A stretch of 48,319 nt of DNA from Tetrahymena elliotti 4EA (lineage: Eukaryota; Ciliophora; Oligohymenophorea; Hymenostomatida; Tetrahymenidae): the NCBI GenBank assembly GCA_000231825.2, contig JH720376.1, positions 132,706 to 181,024 of the forward strand, written 5' to 3'. Both the position numbers and the translations under genes were made by a program. Under the pieces are notes generated by a model that worked only from the letters and a program-made list of their open reading frames with translations, was not told the origin of the DNA and did no database searches. Shown piece after piece: positions 35,400-48,025 of this stretch. Positions within the stretch are counted from its first letter, which is position 1. Each line of letters starts with the position of its first letter.

Positions 35400-36599
35400 A
35401 TGATTTTGAAGATCTCTTGGAGAATTAAGGTTTAAATTATAACTAAATCAGTCTATTTATTCATAAATTTAACAATAGGAGCAGAGCATATATCCTCTTA
35501 GTTACAAAATTAAATAGAAAATGAAAGAATGGATAGACTATAGCAAAGGTCAAATTCTTATGATCCAACTTAAAAAAGCAATAATAAATAAAAAGAAAGC
35601 TTTGATTTATTTAAGACACAAGACAAAAGAATATCATATCTCAAATAGAATACGATAAGCAATAAAAAAAATATTTGTAACTCATGTTACAAAAAATTTC
35701 ATGATAATAATCATTTAACCAGTCATGAATTACCTTCAAATAGTAATAATAAGATAAATAATAGTGGTGGTAACGAGTTTTCTAAACATTATGGTGGGTT
35801 GCTTAGTGAGCTTATTATTGAAGATATAAATCTATATAGTGATAAATGTTCTAAGCTATCTCAACATTAAATGAATTAAATTAATTAATAGAAATAGAGC
35901 TATAAAAATCATATTGATAAATTTAATTTTAGACTTAAAAAGAAAAAATAAGTAATAGAAAGAATATCTGCTAATAAAAATTCTATGTCTGTCCCAACTG
36001 ATGATAATCAGGGATTATATTCTTCTTAAGGACTTACTAAAAGTGCCTCTGTATCACATTAAGAGATTTCTTTAAATGAATTTAATGAAACGAGTCATGC
36101 TTAAAATGAAGATTAATGTAAAACTCAGAGCAATAAACATTACAGATAAATATTAGATAAATTTAAATCTGAATTATTGTATGAGCATTCTATAAAAAAT
36201 AGGCTACAAAAAATATCTGAAGTTTACGTCTCTGATTTTTCAAGCTATGCAGATAATAATTTAAATAATTTATAAAAGAATGATTAGTCTTTGGAGTCAA
36301 TAATAATGGATCACAAACCAGAAATCAGAAACAAATAAATGAAAGTTATTCTCATGCTTATATATGTCTTAATTAAGCATCCATAGTGTCTTAAATTGCT
36401 CATTACTAAACTTTTTAAAGGAATTGATTTCAAAAATAACTCATAAATACCAAAGAATTTTTTAAAGTTTAATTTAAATCCACAACAGATTAATTAAAAT
36501 AATAACTAATTTTAAATATAAACTTTCATTTTTAAATACATAAAATATATCATTTACTACTTCATATTCTAAATATTCTCTTCAACATTTAGCATATGA
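35400..36599 (+). CDS. Hypothetical Ser/Asn-rich protein, about 399 aa, 5' end uncertain
   Basis: From ATG 35400 the frame is open for 400 codons to TGA 36597. An alternative start uses an upstream exon read in another frame (SHDFEDLLEN) that splices over a GTTTAA..AATAG intron (about 35429-35477) in matching phase. That version has better protein character, but its own ATG was not found. The body is polar, rich in Ser, Asn, Lys and Gln. Near residue 93 CNSCYKKFHDNNHLTSH resembles a C2H2 zinc finger with its last ligand missing. The C-terminus is hydrophobic (IKYIIYYFIFQIF) and may be a tail anchor, or run-through if the true end is earlier. No family recognised. Confidence 0.55.
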
Positions 36600-37601
36600 A
36601 TCAATTCAGCTAAAATAGATAATTTTAACTAACTCAATAATAATAGTAAATTTAAACCCATAATTAATTAGTTTATTTATTTTCCATTTATTTTTATTTA
36701 TTCCCTGTAAATAACTTCAAAAAATAATTTTTTACTGATATATTTATTATATTATTTGTATTTGTAAATGCAATTTTAGATAAATCTATATGCATACAGT
36801 TAAATTTTACTAAAAATAAAATACGCCCTTTATGAAAAAAATGTTTATTCTACAATAGCTATTGCTAGTTGCTGTACTTTTTTTTGTAAATAGGCAACTA
36901 AAATAATGAATTAAAAACCTTGGGTTTTTGTATTTAATCATAAATAATTAAAAAAAATAATTAATCAGGATCAGTTTGGAAACTAGTATTGAAATAAAAA
37001 ATTAATTTTGAATCATAAATTTAATTTTTGGTGTTATGTTTAATTTCGAAAAAAAATTTTTACGCTTTGAGCTTGTGATAATATTTTTACATATATGGTA
37101 CTTATTCTATTAATCCATTCTTCTCTACTAATTGTTCTTTCTTTAAAATTTTTTTTCAGTCAAAAGTTAAATGTTCTTCTTTTAAAATTAAAATTGTTAA
37201 ACTAAATAGATAGCTAAAATGTAAACTTAGAAATTCTGATAAAAAAAATTACTTACTTTGTAAACAGTTAAAATTTTAATATGAAAATATATTCTCTAAT
37301 TTCCTGATTTTTTTCAACTTTTACCAAAATTGTAAAAAAAGGTTTAATCTAGATTATGTAAGGATATGGTAGTCAATCGATTGCAAATAAAAAATATAAT
37401 GCTAATTTTCTTTCAATAAATAATTAATTAAATTGTTTTTGAAGAAATTATGGTTATAAAATAATAATTTTGTAAATAAAAAGTAAGAATACAATAAAAT
37501 TTATGTTTAATTTGTTAATTTTAAATAAATTTTTCATAAATTCTTTCATTTTCAATTTAAAAAAAAATTAAATTGAAAATTATTTTTGTTTAATTTTTAA
37601 T
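36600..37601. other. Intergenic, AT-rich
   Basis: Convergent 3' ends of the gene at 35400 and the giant gene. No coding or RNA signature is seen. Confidence 0.5.
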
Positions 37602-40600
37602 TCATTTCAATGCCATAACTGCATCTATGGAAGCTAAATCTGAAAAATTGTATTGAAGTTCAACTACATCCATAGCTATCTTATACTCTCCACCACATTC
37701 TTTCATTGTATTAGTCATATCTTATAATGCTCCTATCTCTGCTCCTGGTCCAAAACCAACACACCAGAATCCCAAGATTTTTTCTTTATACTTTGATTTT
37801 AAATTATTAAGACTTTCTGTTCTTTTCTCTTAACGAGAATCATCGCCTCCATCAGATAAAAACATTATGACCTTTTTCATAGATTTATATTAATTTGGCT
37901 CATTATCTAATATATTTATTGCCTCATTTATTGCTAAATAGAATTAATTCCCTTTATAACGAGGTTAATTTTTGTTTAAAATAGAAGATAAATTTGTTAA
38001 TTTTTCATATTTAGCTACTGATATAGAATCGCAACTATGATAAATAATTGATGCTATGTCATTGTTTGAAGATGTTTCACAAGTTCTTTCTTATATGAAT
38101 GTATTAATGGCTTCAATTAATCTCCCCCATCTAGACTTACCTGTTTCGTCTTCGCAACTCATTGAACCAGAATCATCAAGTAATAACAAGAAATGTATGA
38201 ATTATTCAGTAGATTTACCTGAATTGAATTTTATGAGCATATTAAGAGCATCTTCAACTTTGTTTTGTTTTAAGAAATTAGAATAAGTTATAGTTTCATC
38301 ATGCAATAATTTGGCTTCAATAGCAAATTACCTCAGTTTTTTAACTTTTTCAGCTTATTACTCCTTTCTCTTAGAATCTAAATATTAGTATAACTAACTT
38401 TAAGATTATTATTTCAATTCTTCGACTTAGATTTAAGATTCTTGTAAATCATTAGCATTAAGAACTATTTGAAATTTTCCTTCATTTGATTATCTTGCTG
38501 TTCTTCCCTTTATCTAGAATTCTTCAGTTATTTATTCAGAGAAGAAAGTTTAGATGACTACAACCCCTCCTAAATTGTTAATTTCTTTATTGGTGCATTA
38601 AAAATCAGTACCGCGACCAAAAGCTCTCTCACAAATAGTTAGTTAACCATATCTGCAAGCTTTATTTATAGTTGTTTTTAGGTGTCGTGTCTATTGGTTT
38701 AGGATTAACAATTTATTTTTAAATTGAGAAACATAGTTAGAACATACAAATTTTTATAAAATTAAGTTATCTTTAAAAAATATCAAAACAGGCTATCCTT
38801 TGTCAAGATGCTTTATAGCTTCATCCATAATAGTTAAGAAAAAATTTTCTTCATCATAAGTAATTAGGAGATTTGAATGATCTTCCTTAAGTTTTGTTGA
38901 TCCAAACATAGAAGGGATTAAAGCAGCTTTTTGAGCATATTAACCTACAATATTAAGATATTCTTTATTAAGTGTTTCAAGAGTACCTGTGACTCCAAAA
39001 ATTTTGGAGTAAAGTGATGGGAGCAAACAATAAGAAAAATGTCCACATTATAAGTTAATGCTACATACTGCTTCAACTTATTCTTCTGTTATGTTTCCTC
39101 TATCCATTTCTTGAAAATAAGCAAAATTTGTAGAATACCCTTATACAGTAGTAAATGAAATAGAGTCTTATTCTTGATAACCTATTTTACAATCTTAAAA
39201 GATATATTTGTGATCTTTTATATTGATTGCAGCATTTAACATGGATTTAATATGGACTTTTAGTAATCTTTCAAGTTTTGGAAATTTTTATCTTAGTGAG
39301 AGAAAATCTTTTTCTTTAAAAATTAAGTTTAAGAGAGTTTCCTTTTTTAAGACTTTTTCATGCCATATTTTTTTCATGATATTCATAATTTCTTTGGATT
39401 TCCATAAACAGCTAGGATTATATGTTTTTCCAAAGAAACTATCACTAAAGAGTACATCAACTTCATCAGTTAGAAGGATACTTTTTTATTTAGTTGGATT
39501 GGTTTAATTCGCTATACTACCTTCTAGGAGTTCTTTACTGAATTATCTAATATCACCTTATTAATTAATTTTGTCTTCACAAATGTCTGTGAATGTACCA
39601 TATTTTATTTTTTCTTTAATCTTGAGAGATTCAAAAAAGTTCTCAAAATCTTGCAGATCACGATCAGATAAATGCCTACTATAGCAAACTACATCAACAT
39701 TATAACCTAATAAAGCCAATAAACTTGAAAAAATTCCTAAAATTATAGACTTCCCTTCTCCAGTGAGGATTTATATTATCTAATTTTCTAGTTTTTAATT
39801 TTTCAAAGAACTTTCAAACCCAAGAAATACCATTAAAGTATAAATTTGAGATGTGTGGAGCTCTCTGTAATCTATTTGCTTTACATCTTAAACCAAATCT
39901 TTCTGGAGGCCTGAAAGTGTCCAAAAGGCACATATATATGAAAGTAAGTAATTGCAATCTTCCTGGCTTTTTTGGTTCCACATATCTAAATTGATATTAT
40001 TTCTTTTAGCAGCGTATTTAACAATTTCATCAGCTAAATCACCAATTTTATTAATTTTTTTAAGATATTCATTTACAGTTTATTAAAATTTCTCTTAAAA
40101 ATGATTATATCTATCCTCTAAGTTTTTTTATTCTATACTATTAAAATTTGAGATTCTATTTGTTAAGAAACATAATTTTCTTAAGTTTTTGTTGATATAA
40201 GCAGGGTTATGTTGACCAGAAATTTTCTGTTTGAAATTTTTAACATTTAAACTAGAAAAATGAGTTACTTCCTTTAAAATAAGTTCTGCCATAGGATCAT
40301 TTGATTAGCTCAAGACATTAGATAAAGAAATTATTTGATTTTGACCATTATTAGAGTTAGCAACTAGAGCGTTGATGCATTCATTTATTTTCTTTTTTAC
40401 TTGAACTTCAAAATTAGGGACAGAATCACAAATCTTTCTCAAACATATCAGTATTTGCCCTTTATTTTCAATATTATTTTCTTCTTTAAACTCTTAAAGC
40501 TTTTCATTCAATTTATCTTTTAGTTTTTACTGAGTATCCTCTTAACTATTTAAAACAATTTAGCAGAAATCTGTATCCAATAAATTTTCTACTTAGTCTT

Positions 40601-43600
40601 GCTGCATATCTACTTATTTAGAGAGATTCACATCCCATTCTTCTAAACGAATATTATTAATAATAATTTTTTACTAACTACTGATTTATTTTTCATAATC
40701 ATCTTTTAATTATTTGTATGTTTTGGACATAAGATTATTTTGAGGTTAATACTCAAAAAGTTACTTTAGGTTTTTAAAGATTTGGGAAAATAATTTAAAA
40801 TCATTTTTTTTCCAGCTTTGATTCAAATCTAGTTCAGCTTATTAGAATAATTTTTGAGTTAGATCATAAGCAATTTAATAGCTTTTAATATTTGAACTTT
40901 CTATGACTTCCCAAAGTCTATTATCACAACATTAGGGGATTTGGTTCTCACTGCCTTGAAGTGATTTAATATACTAAATGATTTCATTAGCCTATTCTAA
41001 AGGTTTTAGTGATTTTAAAAGACCTGTATAAGAAGAATTATCATAGCTTTGATTAAAATAATTGATGGATTCTCTCACTTTTTCATATATTTTATCTTTA
41101 ATATGTAATATTTCATTTTACAAGCCGCCAATAGAGAATCGGTTAATATTTGGAAATACCCTAAGCTTTTAAATACATAGTTACATATCAAAAAAATTCA
41201 TTAGCTCATTTCGAGATATCAAATCATTGCTGTTTGATAGAATTTTTTGAAGATTCTTTAAATAAGAGTTAAATTAGCATACTAATTATGCTATTAATTA
41301 TGAAAATGAAAAAATGGTTTTGCCTTCAAAATGGATACTCTATGTTTTATTCTATTTTAATTTTTTCAATTTTTAAAAAAAATTCAGTATAGGTAGTACT
41401 TGTTGATATTAGAATATCTTATCTTAATTTTGATTTAGCATGTTGTTTAACTCATTGTAATTTTCTTCATTTTTTTTTGTAATCAAAACTTGAATTTTTT
41501 AAAATCCTATTTTATCTTATTAAATAATTTCATTGATCATATTTAGAATTTATTAATCTTGAGACTCATCTTGTTCAGTAAATGATTCGAGATATTCTTA
41601 AATAATTTAAAGTTACGCATTCTCTTTGGTCTCTAAATCTATCTAAAAAGCTTGAATATCTTCAACAATTTCAGTATCATTATAGTATTTTTGATATATC
41701 TCTTCAAAATTTTTCATTTTAGTAATTACTTTTTTAGCTTCACCTATGTTTACTGGGTTTTTTCCCAATTATTCCTGAAAGCTTTTTTTACACTAAAGGA
41801 TTTAATTATCTAAATAATTTTTTAAGGTATTTTGTTAGTCTTACAGCTTATTTTAGATATTTTAATTAAAAAAGAATAGATTTTTTTAAAAATCTATTTA
41901 TTAAATAAGATGAAGAAAATCAGAATAGGCTACTTTACTCCAAATCGAAATAGGGTTTTGAGTTACTTTTTTGATCTCGTTATTAAAGCTCTTAATAAGC
42001 AATTCTTCAAGATTTACCATATTTTTTATATCTACAGAATAAGTATTCAAGCATACAATTATTTTTTTATACCATTTGTATAGATTTAGAAGTTCTTAAT
42101 CTTTTCCACTCTTTGAATATAATAGAAAAGATATCATAATAGTTTCTTCTGAGTATTGTTGAAATGGAATCAGAAAATTTTAATTAAATTTTTCTTCTAA
42201 GTTTCTTTTATCAAGTATGTCTTCCAAAACATATTTCATCTCAAAAAGGTTTTCAATTTTTTATTATAGCTCTTAATCCTTAATATTCTAATTTATTATT
42301 TCTTTCATGAGGATTTTTAATTGCTTATCATATTATTCTTTGAGGTTTTGTTAAATCCATTCACAATCCTTTTGATTTGAAGGATTTTCTCTCAAGTGTG
42401 CAAATCTTTCTTTAATACTTTTTAAGTTATTTTATTATTAGATATCACTGATAAGAGATTATGTTTCTTTCCTTATTTCTTCACCCATTTGATATATTTG
42501 TTCAAATTAGAAATATTCACTTAAATCGGTACTCATAGAATTTAGAGTCAGACTAATTTTTTCAGCCTTTTAGAAATTCTTCTTTTCAAAAGATTCATTC
42601 ATATTATTTTTCAAATGATTATGTAAATTCTTTATTTTATTAGAAATAAATTTATCATCTAATATTTAGTGAAAAAAAGTTGATTTTTCTAGAAGCAGTG
42701 ATAAGCTTGATTTATTTAACTTGAGTAAATCTATATCTTCAAGTAGCATAGCCCATTTTTTAAAGATAAAATCATTTTGGTTCAAGAGGGTTTCCCATTT
42801 GGCTTGGGAGGGAATTTAATTAATTTTCTTCTTTAAATAATCTTCAAATTTTTCTACAAACTCTTCTTTAGATATTATTTAATTAGATAAAAGATCTTTA
42901 GGGATATATTTCAGGGTAATTAGAGAGGTTTCTAGATCAAATAAAAGGTGCTTACTTAAAGTATCTAAGCTCTCTAGTGATTTAGTTTGATTACTAAATT
43001 TAGCAGGTACATCTTAAAATTGTTTCTAAAGTGAGTCAAATATTTCTTGAAATCTTTCATTGGTTGCAGGTAATAATTATCTAAAATGTCTTCTTATTTC
43101 TTTTAAAGTAAGATATTATTTTTGCAAGGATTAATATAATATTCTTTTTTGATCTATTTCATTTTCTTACAATATTTCTTCAGCAATTTTTTCTACAAAT
43201 TAAAGTTGATTATTGAAAAATTTTAATAATTTTTTTTGGTAATACTCAATTCTAAGAGAAATAGTTTTGTCCTCAAAGTAAGAATCCATCCATTTTATTG
43301 AATATAAAGTATTTAAGCTTTTAATTGCGCTTTCACAAGGGTGTTTTTGATTTGAAAGAATCTTTGGAAAATAATCAGCATTTTATGTATTGTTTTCACT
43401 ATTTGAGGTATGGGTATTATCCTTTCCTTAAGTCAAGACCTTAATATTATTTTTTATTTATTCTTCTTTTTATTTAATACTTTATTCGATCTCAATGTGA
43501 TAATTTCTATAGTCTTTTTCTATATATTAGTCATTTTTTTAAAAACTTAGTTTCAATTTTTTAAGAAAATTCATAATATATTCTTTAAGGTATTTAGATT

Positions 43601-45830
43601 TTAGTTTTTTAATTCTTAATTCATTATTTAATTCAGTAAAATAGATAGTTATAGCAACTTTAAATTTTTCTTTAATATTATTTTCTATTTAACATATTTG
43701 AGGGCATATCTCACTGAAGTATTGACTTTAAGCAAATGCCATTATTAAATAAAAGCTTGAAGTAAGTCCATTTAGTTTTGTAGATAATTCTAAAATAGCT
43801 TACTCAGCTAACTATTAATCTAATCCTTTTTTAAGTACTTCAAAATAAGATAGTAGTTCCTTTTCTTTTTGATTGAATACATTAAATATATTTTAAATTA
43901 TTTATTTTTAGACATCTAATGTATCTGAAAGTTTATATTTGATTACTAGTTCTTCTTTCTCCTTTAGTTTGCTAATAATATCAAGTATACTTTGAACAAG
44001 TTAAAAATACTAACTGTCATTGCTGAGTTACTTCCCTTAAAGTTTTTCATTTATTTCTAAAAAAGCTTGTTTTGTTTCGGTATCCATCAAAATGTTTATT
44101 TTTTCTCTAATGAATTCCTTCATTGTTGTATATTCTTTGTCAAGAACTTAATGAAGATAATCTAATGATTGGGTAATTTGAATCAAGTTTTCAAATTTTT
44201 GATTATCTTATATTTTTTGATTCATAGTTTGTTTAAACTTCTCATAAATTTATGATATAAAAATACTGGAATCAATTTTGTATTCAGTAAAGTGAGGGAA
44301 TCTATTTTCTTCCCAATCTACAAGTTGCTTCTTAGTTGCCATAAGTTCATTTAGAAACTATTAGGTGAATCGGTTTCCATTTTTTAAATTTTCAACAACA
44401 TGTTAAATTTAATTTTCTAACTTTTTTTAGAAGTCTTTAGCAATTTTGATTTATTAACTTTAAATCAATTTTTCTATGTTGTCAAATGGCATATTTTCAA
44501 ACAAATTCTAAAGGGAAGTAAGAAGCTCAGAAACCTCTTTAAACATAAACTCACTAGCATATTTTTCTATTTTTTCTTTAGCAATGTTTAAGTAATAATT
44601 AACTCTGCTCTCACTTTCAGGTGAAAAGGAAACTTAACTAATCTTTTAAGCAGGCGTTTCCATTCCAGGTTTACTAAAGATTTTGTTTAAAACTATTTGT
44701 CTTTCATTTAAATCCAAAGGGTTCAAAAGCAAAGAATCGCCATCAATAATCTATTCTAATAAATAATTGAGAAATATTTTTAATAGGTCTTTGTCAGAAT
44801 TACTCATCAAATCTAATTCTGGAATGGCTTTTTTAATAGAAGCAATTTCAGTTTTAATTGTTTTAATTTCAATTCCTTGAATGTGTGTATAGAATATGCA
44901 GACACTCTCTAAATTTTTTTCAAAATTACTGATATTTAGCATTTTCGCAGCAATCAAAGCTGTTTCTATAAAAGGAGCACCTTTACTTCCCTTTAGCTCA
45001 TGATAATTCACTAAAAATACAAATCTAATTGATTTACATGCATTCAGCATATTGATGATGTTCAAATTATTAGTTAAATCAATTTCTAATTTCCTTTTAT
45101 CCTTAAAGCCTGGTGAATCACTTATGTAAAAATTTTAGTTTCCATTTCTGATATTAAATACATTTAGAAATTATGTTTCGGAGACATTTGTATTTCCAAT
45201 TTTTGCATTGTCAACCTTTTCGACAGATCCAATTACTTTTTTTTGAAATTGTTATTTTTAGCCTTTCTCATCTAATTCTTCAACAGTAAAATCTTCTTCT
45301 TACATTTTATATCCTAGTAAATAAAGTATGCTTGTTGTTTTTCCTGCTCCTGTAGTTCCAATAACGATTACAGCATTTTTTCCACTAACTTTTTCAACAG
45401 TTTCTTTACCTCTTTTTAAATATTCCTTAATTTATTTAAGGTTTAGATAAGAGTCTAATTCTTATAAATCCTTTTCAAAAGCAGTGGAAGTTACACTAAC
45501 ATCTTAAGATTCAATTTAAAAGCTTCCTTTATCATTCTATTTTTGTTCTTCTTCATCTGATTTTTGAAAAAGTTTTTATTATAAATTTAAACTATCAATT
45601 TCTAGATGAGGCTCTTTATTTTAGTTAAATAATTCTTTTTGAGGGTGGATACTTTTTATATTTAAGTTGTCTTAGTGAGAAGTAAGGGGTTCTTAAAGTA
45701 ATTTAATAGCTTATTTAGTATATTAGGTTTCTTTAGTTTAGGCATCTTACTCTAATTTAGAATTTTCAACATTGAATTAGGAGCTTTTGATAGAATCCTT
45801 ATCATTTTATTCAGAATCATTTTTATTCAT
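37602..45830 (-). CDS. Giant GTPase-like / SecA-type DEAD motor / vWA protein, 2742 aa
   Basis: One intronless frame of 2743 codons, ATG 45830 to TGA 37604-37602. Several anchors across it are in register. Residues 150-300: P-loop GTTGAGKT (158-165) and DSPG (238), a GTPase-like domain without a clear NKxD. Residues 350-1950: long Lys/Glu/Gln-rich helical segments. Residues 2000-2480: a SecA-type motor with LTGEGKS (Walker A, 2023), LLTDEVD (Walker B, 2122), GVTGTLE (2280), RAFGRGTDF (2403-2410) and KGRTARQSNEGKF (2442). Residues 2545-2740: vWA domain with the metal-site motif LLLDDSGSM (2552-2556) and FLSDGGDD (2659). Bacterial SecA pushes proteins through membranes; no signal or membrane segment is seen here, so a cytosolic remodelling role is only a guess. 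Confidence 0.9.
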
Positions 45831-46179
45831 TTTTTTTCTTATATTTAGAATTATATTTTTATTTTATTAATTATCACCTATCACCTACCTTATTTTTTTT
45901 ATTTTTAAAATAAATTTCTTTTGTATTTATGTAGATGCTATATTAAAAGACAAATATTCTAAGTTATGGATAATAATTATCTATATATAATATTACGTAT
46001 TCTTTTTTTCATTTAATTATCTTTATGTAGTCAAAGATAACTTCAGAAATATTCTAAAACTTGATAATTATAATTGTAACATATTTTATCAGTTTATTAA
46101 GTAAAATAGATAAGGTCTTAAATTAAAACTCAAATTTTAATAATATTCTCTCTCATAAATTCAAAAATAAACAAGTTTA
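45831..46179. promoter_or_regulatory. Upstream region of the giant gene, possible 5' UTR intron
   Basis: On the minus strand a GTAGGTGATAGGTGATAA donor-like stretch (about 45870-45890) and AATATAAG just before the A-rich leader of ATG 45830 could bound a short 5' UTR intron. No promoter motif is recognisable. Confidence 0.3.
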
Positions 46180-47330
46180 TAGGGAAATAATATCCAATAA
46201 AAAATTAAAATGTCTTAAATTGATTATGTTTAATGATACTATTAAATCAAAATAGATCTTGTCATCTTAGCATATAAACGATTATACAATTAGATAATAT
46301 TCAAGTAAGTATTTTGCAATTTAAAAAAAAGTAATTTTATTTAGGGATAATATATTCTAATTATAAGGCAATAAGAATTAGAATAAGAATAATTCATATA
46401 ATTGATGAGGTTATTAAATTTAAAAATATCTTGACATCTAAGCTTTAAAACAATAAGAATTATAATAATTCAATACGATTAGATAATATCCTAATAAATA
46501 TTTAAAAAAAGTTATTTTTTAGGGGATAATAGTCAATTTAAATTCTAAAAGTTTAAACAATAAGAATTATTATTCAATTTTATGACATGATTTAATAATA
46601 GAATATTTCATCTAAAACTTAAATGATTATTTCATTAGATAATATTCTAATAAAAATTTAAAAAAAGTAAATATGTTGATAATAGAACATTCTAATAACA
46701 ATTAGAATTATAATCTTTTATTAAAGTTTATAGTATCATTAAATCAAAATAGAATATTTCATCTAACATCTAAACGATTATTTAATTAGATGATATTGTA
46801 AGTATTTTGCAATTTTAAAAAAACCAATTTTATTTGAAATTAATATTTAACTAAATATTCTAATTATAAATCAATACAAATTATAATAATTCATTTAATT
46901 ATTTATATATTTGATAATATTATTAAATCAAAAATATCTTAGCTTCTAAACATCTAAACTATTTTATGATAAGATAATATTATAGTAAATATTTTTTAAC
47001 CTTTAAAAAGTAACTTTGTTGGAGGATAATATTCAATTGAAAATTCTAAATTATAAAACAATGAGAATAAAAATAATTCAATATGATTAGATAATCTTCT
47101 AATTAATACTTAATCAAAGTTATCTTTTTGGGGATAATAATCGATTGAAATTCTAAAATTTTAATCAATAAGAATTATAATCATCCATTAAATTTTATGA
47201 AATCATTAAATCAAAATAGAATATTTCATCTAACATCTTAATGATATTAGATAATATTCGAGTAAATATATTTTAACTTTAAATAAAATAACTCTGTTTT
47301 GTGTTTGGGTAATATATTCTAAAATAAAAA
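46180..47330. repeat. Degenerate tandem array, about seven units of roughly 115-190 bp
   Basis: A core ATTAGATAATATTCTAATAA followed by an A-run, GTAA/GTTA and GGGGATAATA recurs near 46286, 46474, 46632, 46784, 46966, 47082 and 47243. Between cores come ACAATAAGAATTATAATAATTCA and AAATCAAAATAGAATATTTC. Copies are diverged and vary in spacing. There is no coding potential. Confidence 0.8.
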
Positions 47331-47442
47331 ATAATTAGAATTATAATAATTTAGAATATCTACTCAGGTTTTATAAAGCCTATTATAAAAAATAAATAAT
47401 AAAATTTAATTATTTTTAAAAGAGTTATTCTAATATTGATTA

Positions 47443-48025
47443 TTCAAGCAATTAGAAATGAAACTTAACCTCTAGTTTCCTACATAGATGAGGAAGACTT
47501 TACAAAATGGTCTATAATTTGCCAATAAGAACTAATTGAAGGTTTTTTGGTTATGTAACAGATGTAAAAAATACTTAAAAGTTCATCTTTTATAAGCTAT
47601 TCAAGTAAAGGATAGTTTCTTTCCTTTCTTCATTTATCTTTTAATTTTCTTGCTTTCATTTATTCATATTTTCTATTCATCTCAGTATTAGTGTACTCTA
47701 ATATATTTCCTAAAAATGAATATGTAAAATAAAGCATAATAAAATCTTTCATCTTAAAATTCATGGTAATCTATGGTCCTGCATTTTATTATGTGAATTC
47801 TATATTTTCTCCAGTGAAATCTTCAGATTATTTCCATTCGTATACTCCAACTATTTGGTTTGTAAGTTAGTTATTAGAGTCATTTGAGTTATCGCTTTCA
47901 AATCTTTCATCAGAATAATCTTACTCGTACTCAGAGTCCTATTCATTTTCATTATTTGAATCTTCCTCTAAGCTTTCTTTATATGGATCTTTCTCTGAAC
48001 TTTGATTGCTTTCGTCAGATTCATT
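47443..48025 (-). pseudogene. piggyBac-type transposase relic, N-terminal part
   Basis: An acidic Ser/Asp/Glu-rich lead is followed by landmarks of the piggyBac (DDE_Tnp_1_7) N-terminal region in order: VGVYEW, MKDFIMLYFTYSFLGNILEY, TNTEMNRKYEQ, then LIKDELLSIFYICYI and SSYWQ. An in-frame TGA (47632-47630) interrupts it between the TN and DELL blocks, and the frame ends at TGA 47445-47443, before the catalytic Asp residues. No ATG precedes the acidic lead in frame. It is therefore truncated at both ends and interrupted. Ciliates have domesticated piggyBac transposases for genome rearrangement; this copy cannot be one. Family call moderate, pseudogene status firm. Confidence 0.65.

Noticed and set aside
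38056..39507. Plus-strand ORFs of 76 and 94 codons
   Set aside because: Antisense shadows of the SecA and vWA coding regions on the minus strand.
37602..45830. Frameshift or hidden intron in the giant gene
   Set aside because: An apparent mismatch came from a miscounted stop position; anchors from the ATG, P-loop, SecA motifs, vWA and TGA are all in the same register.
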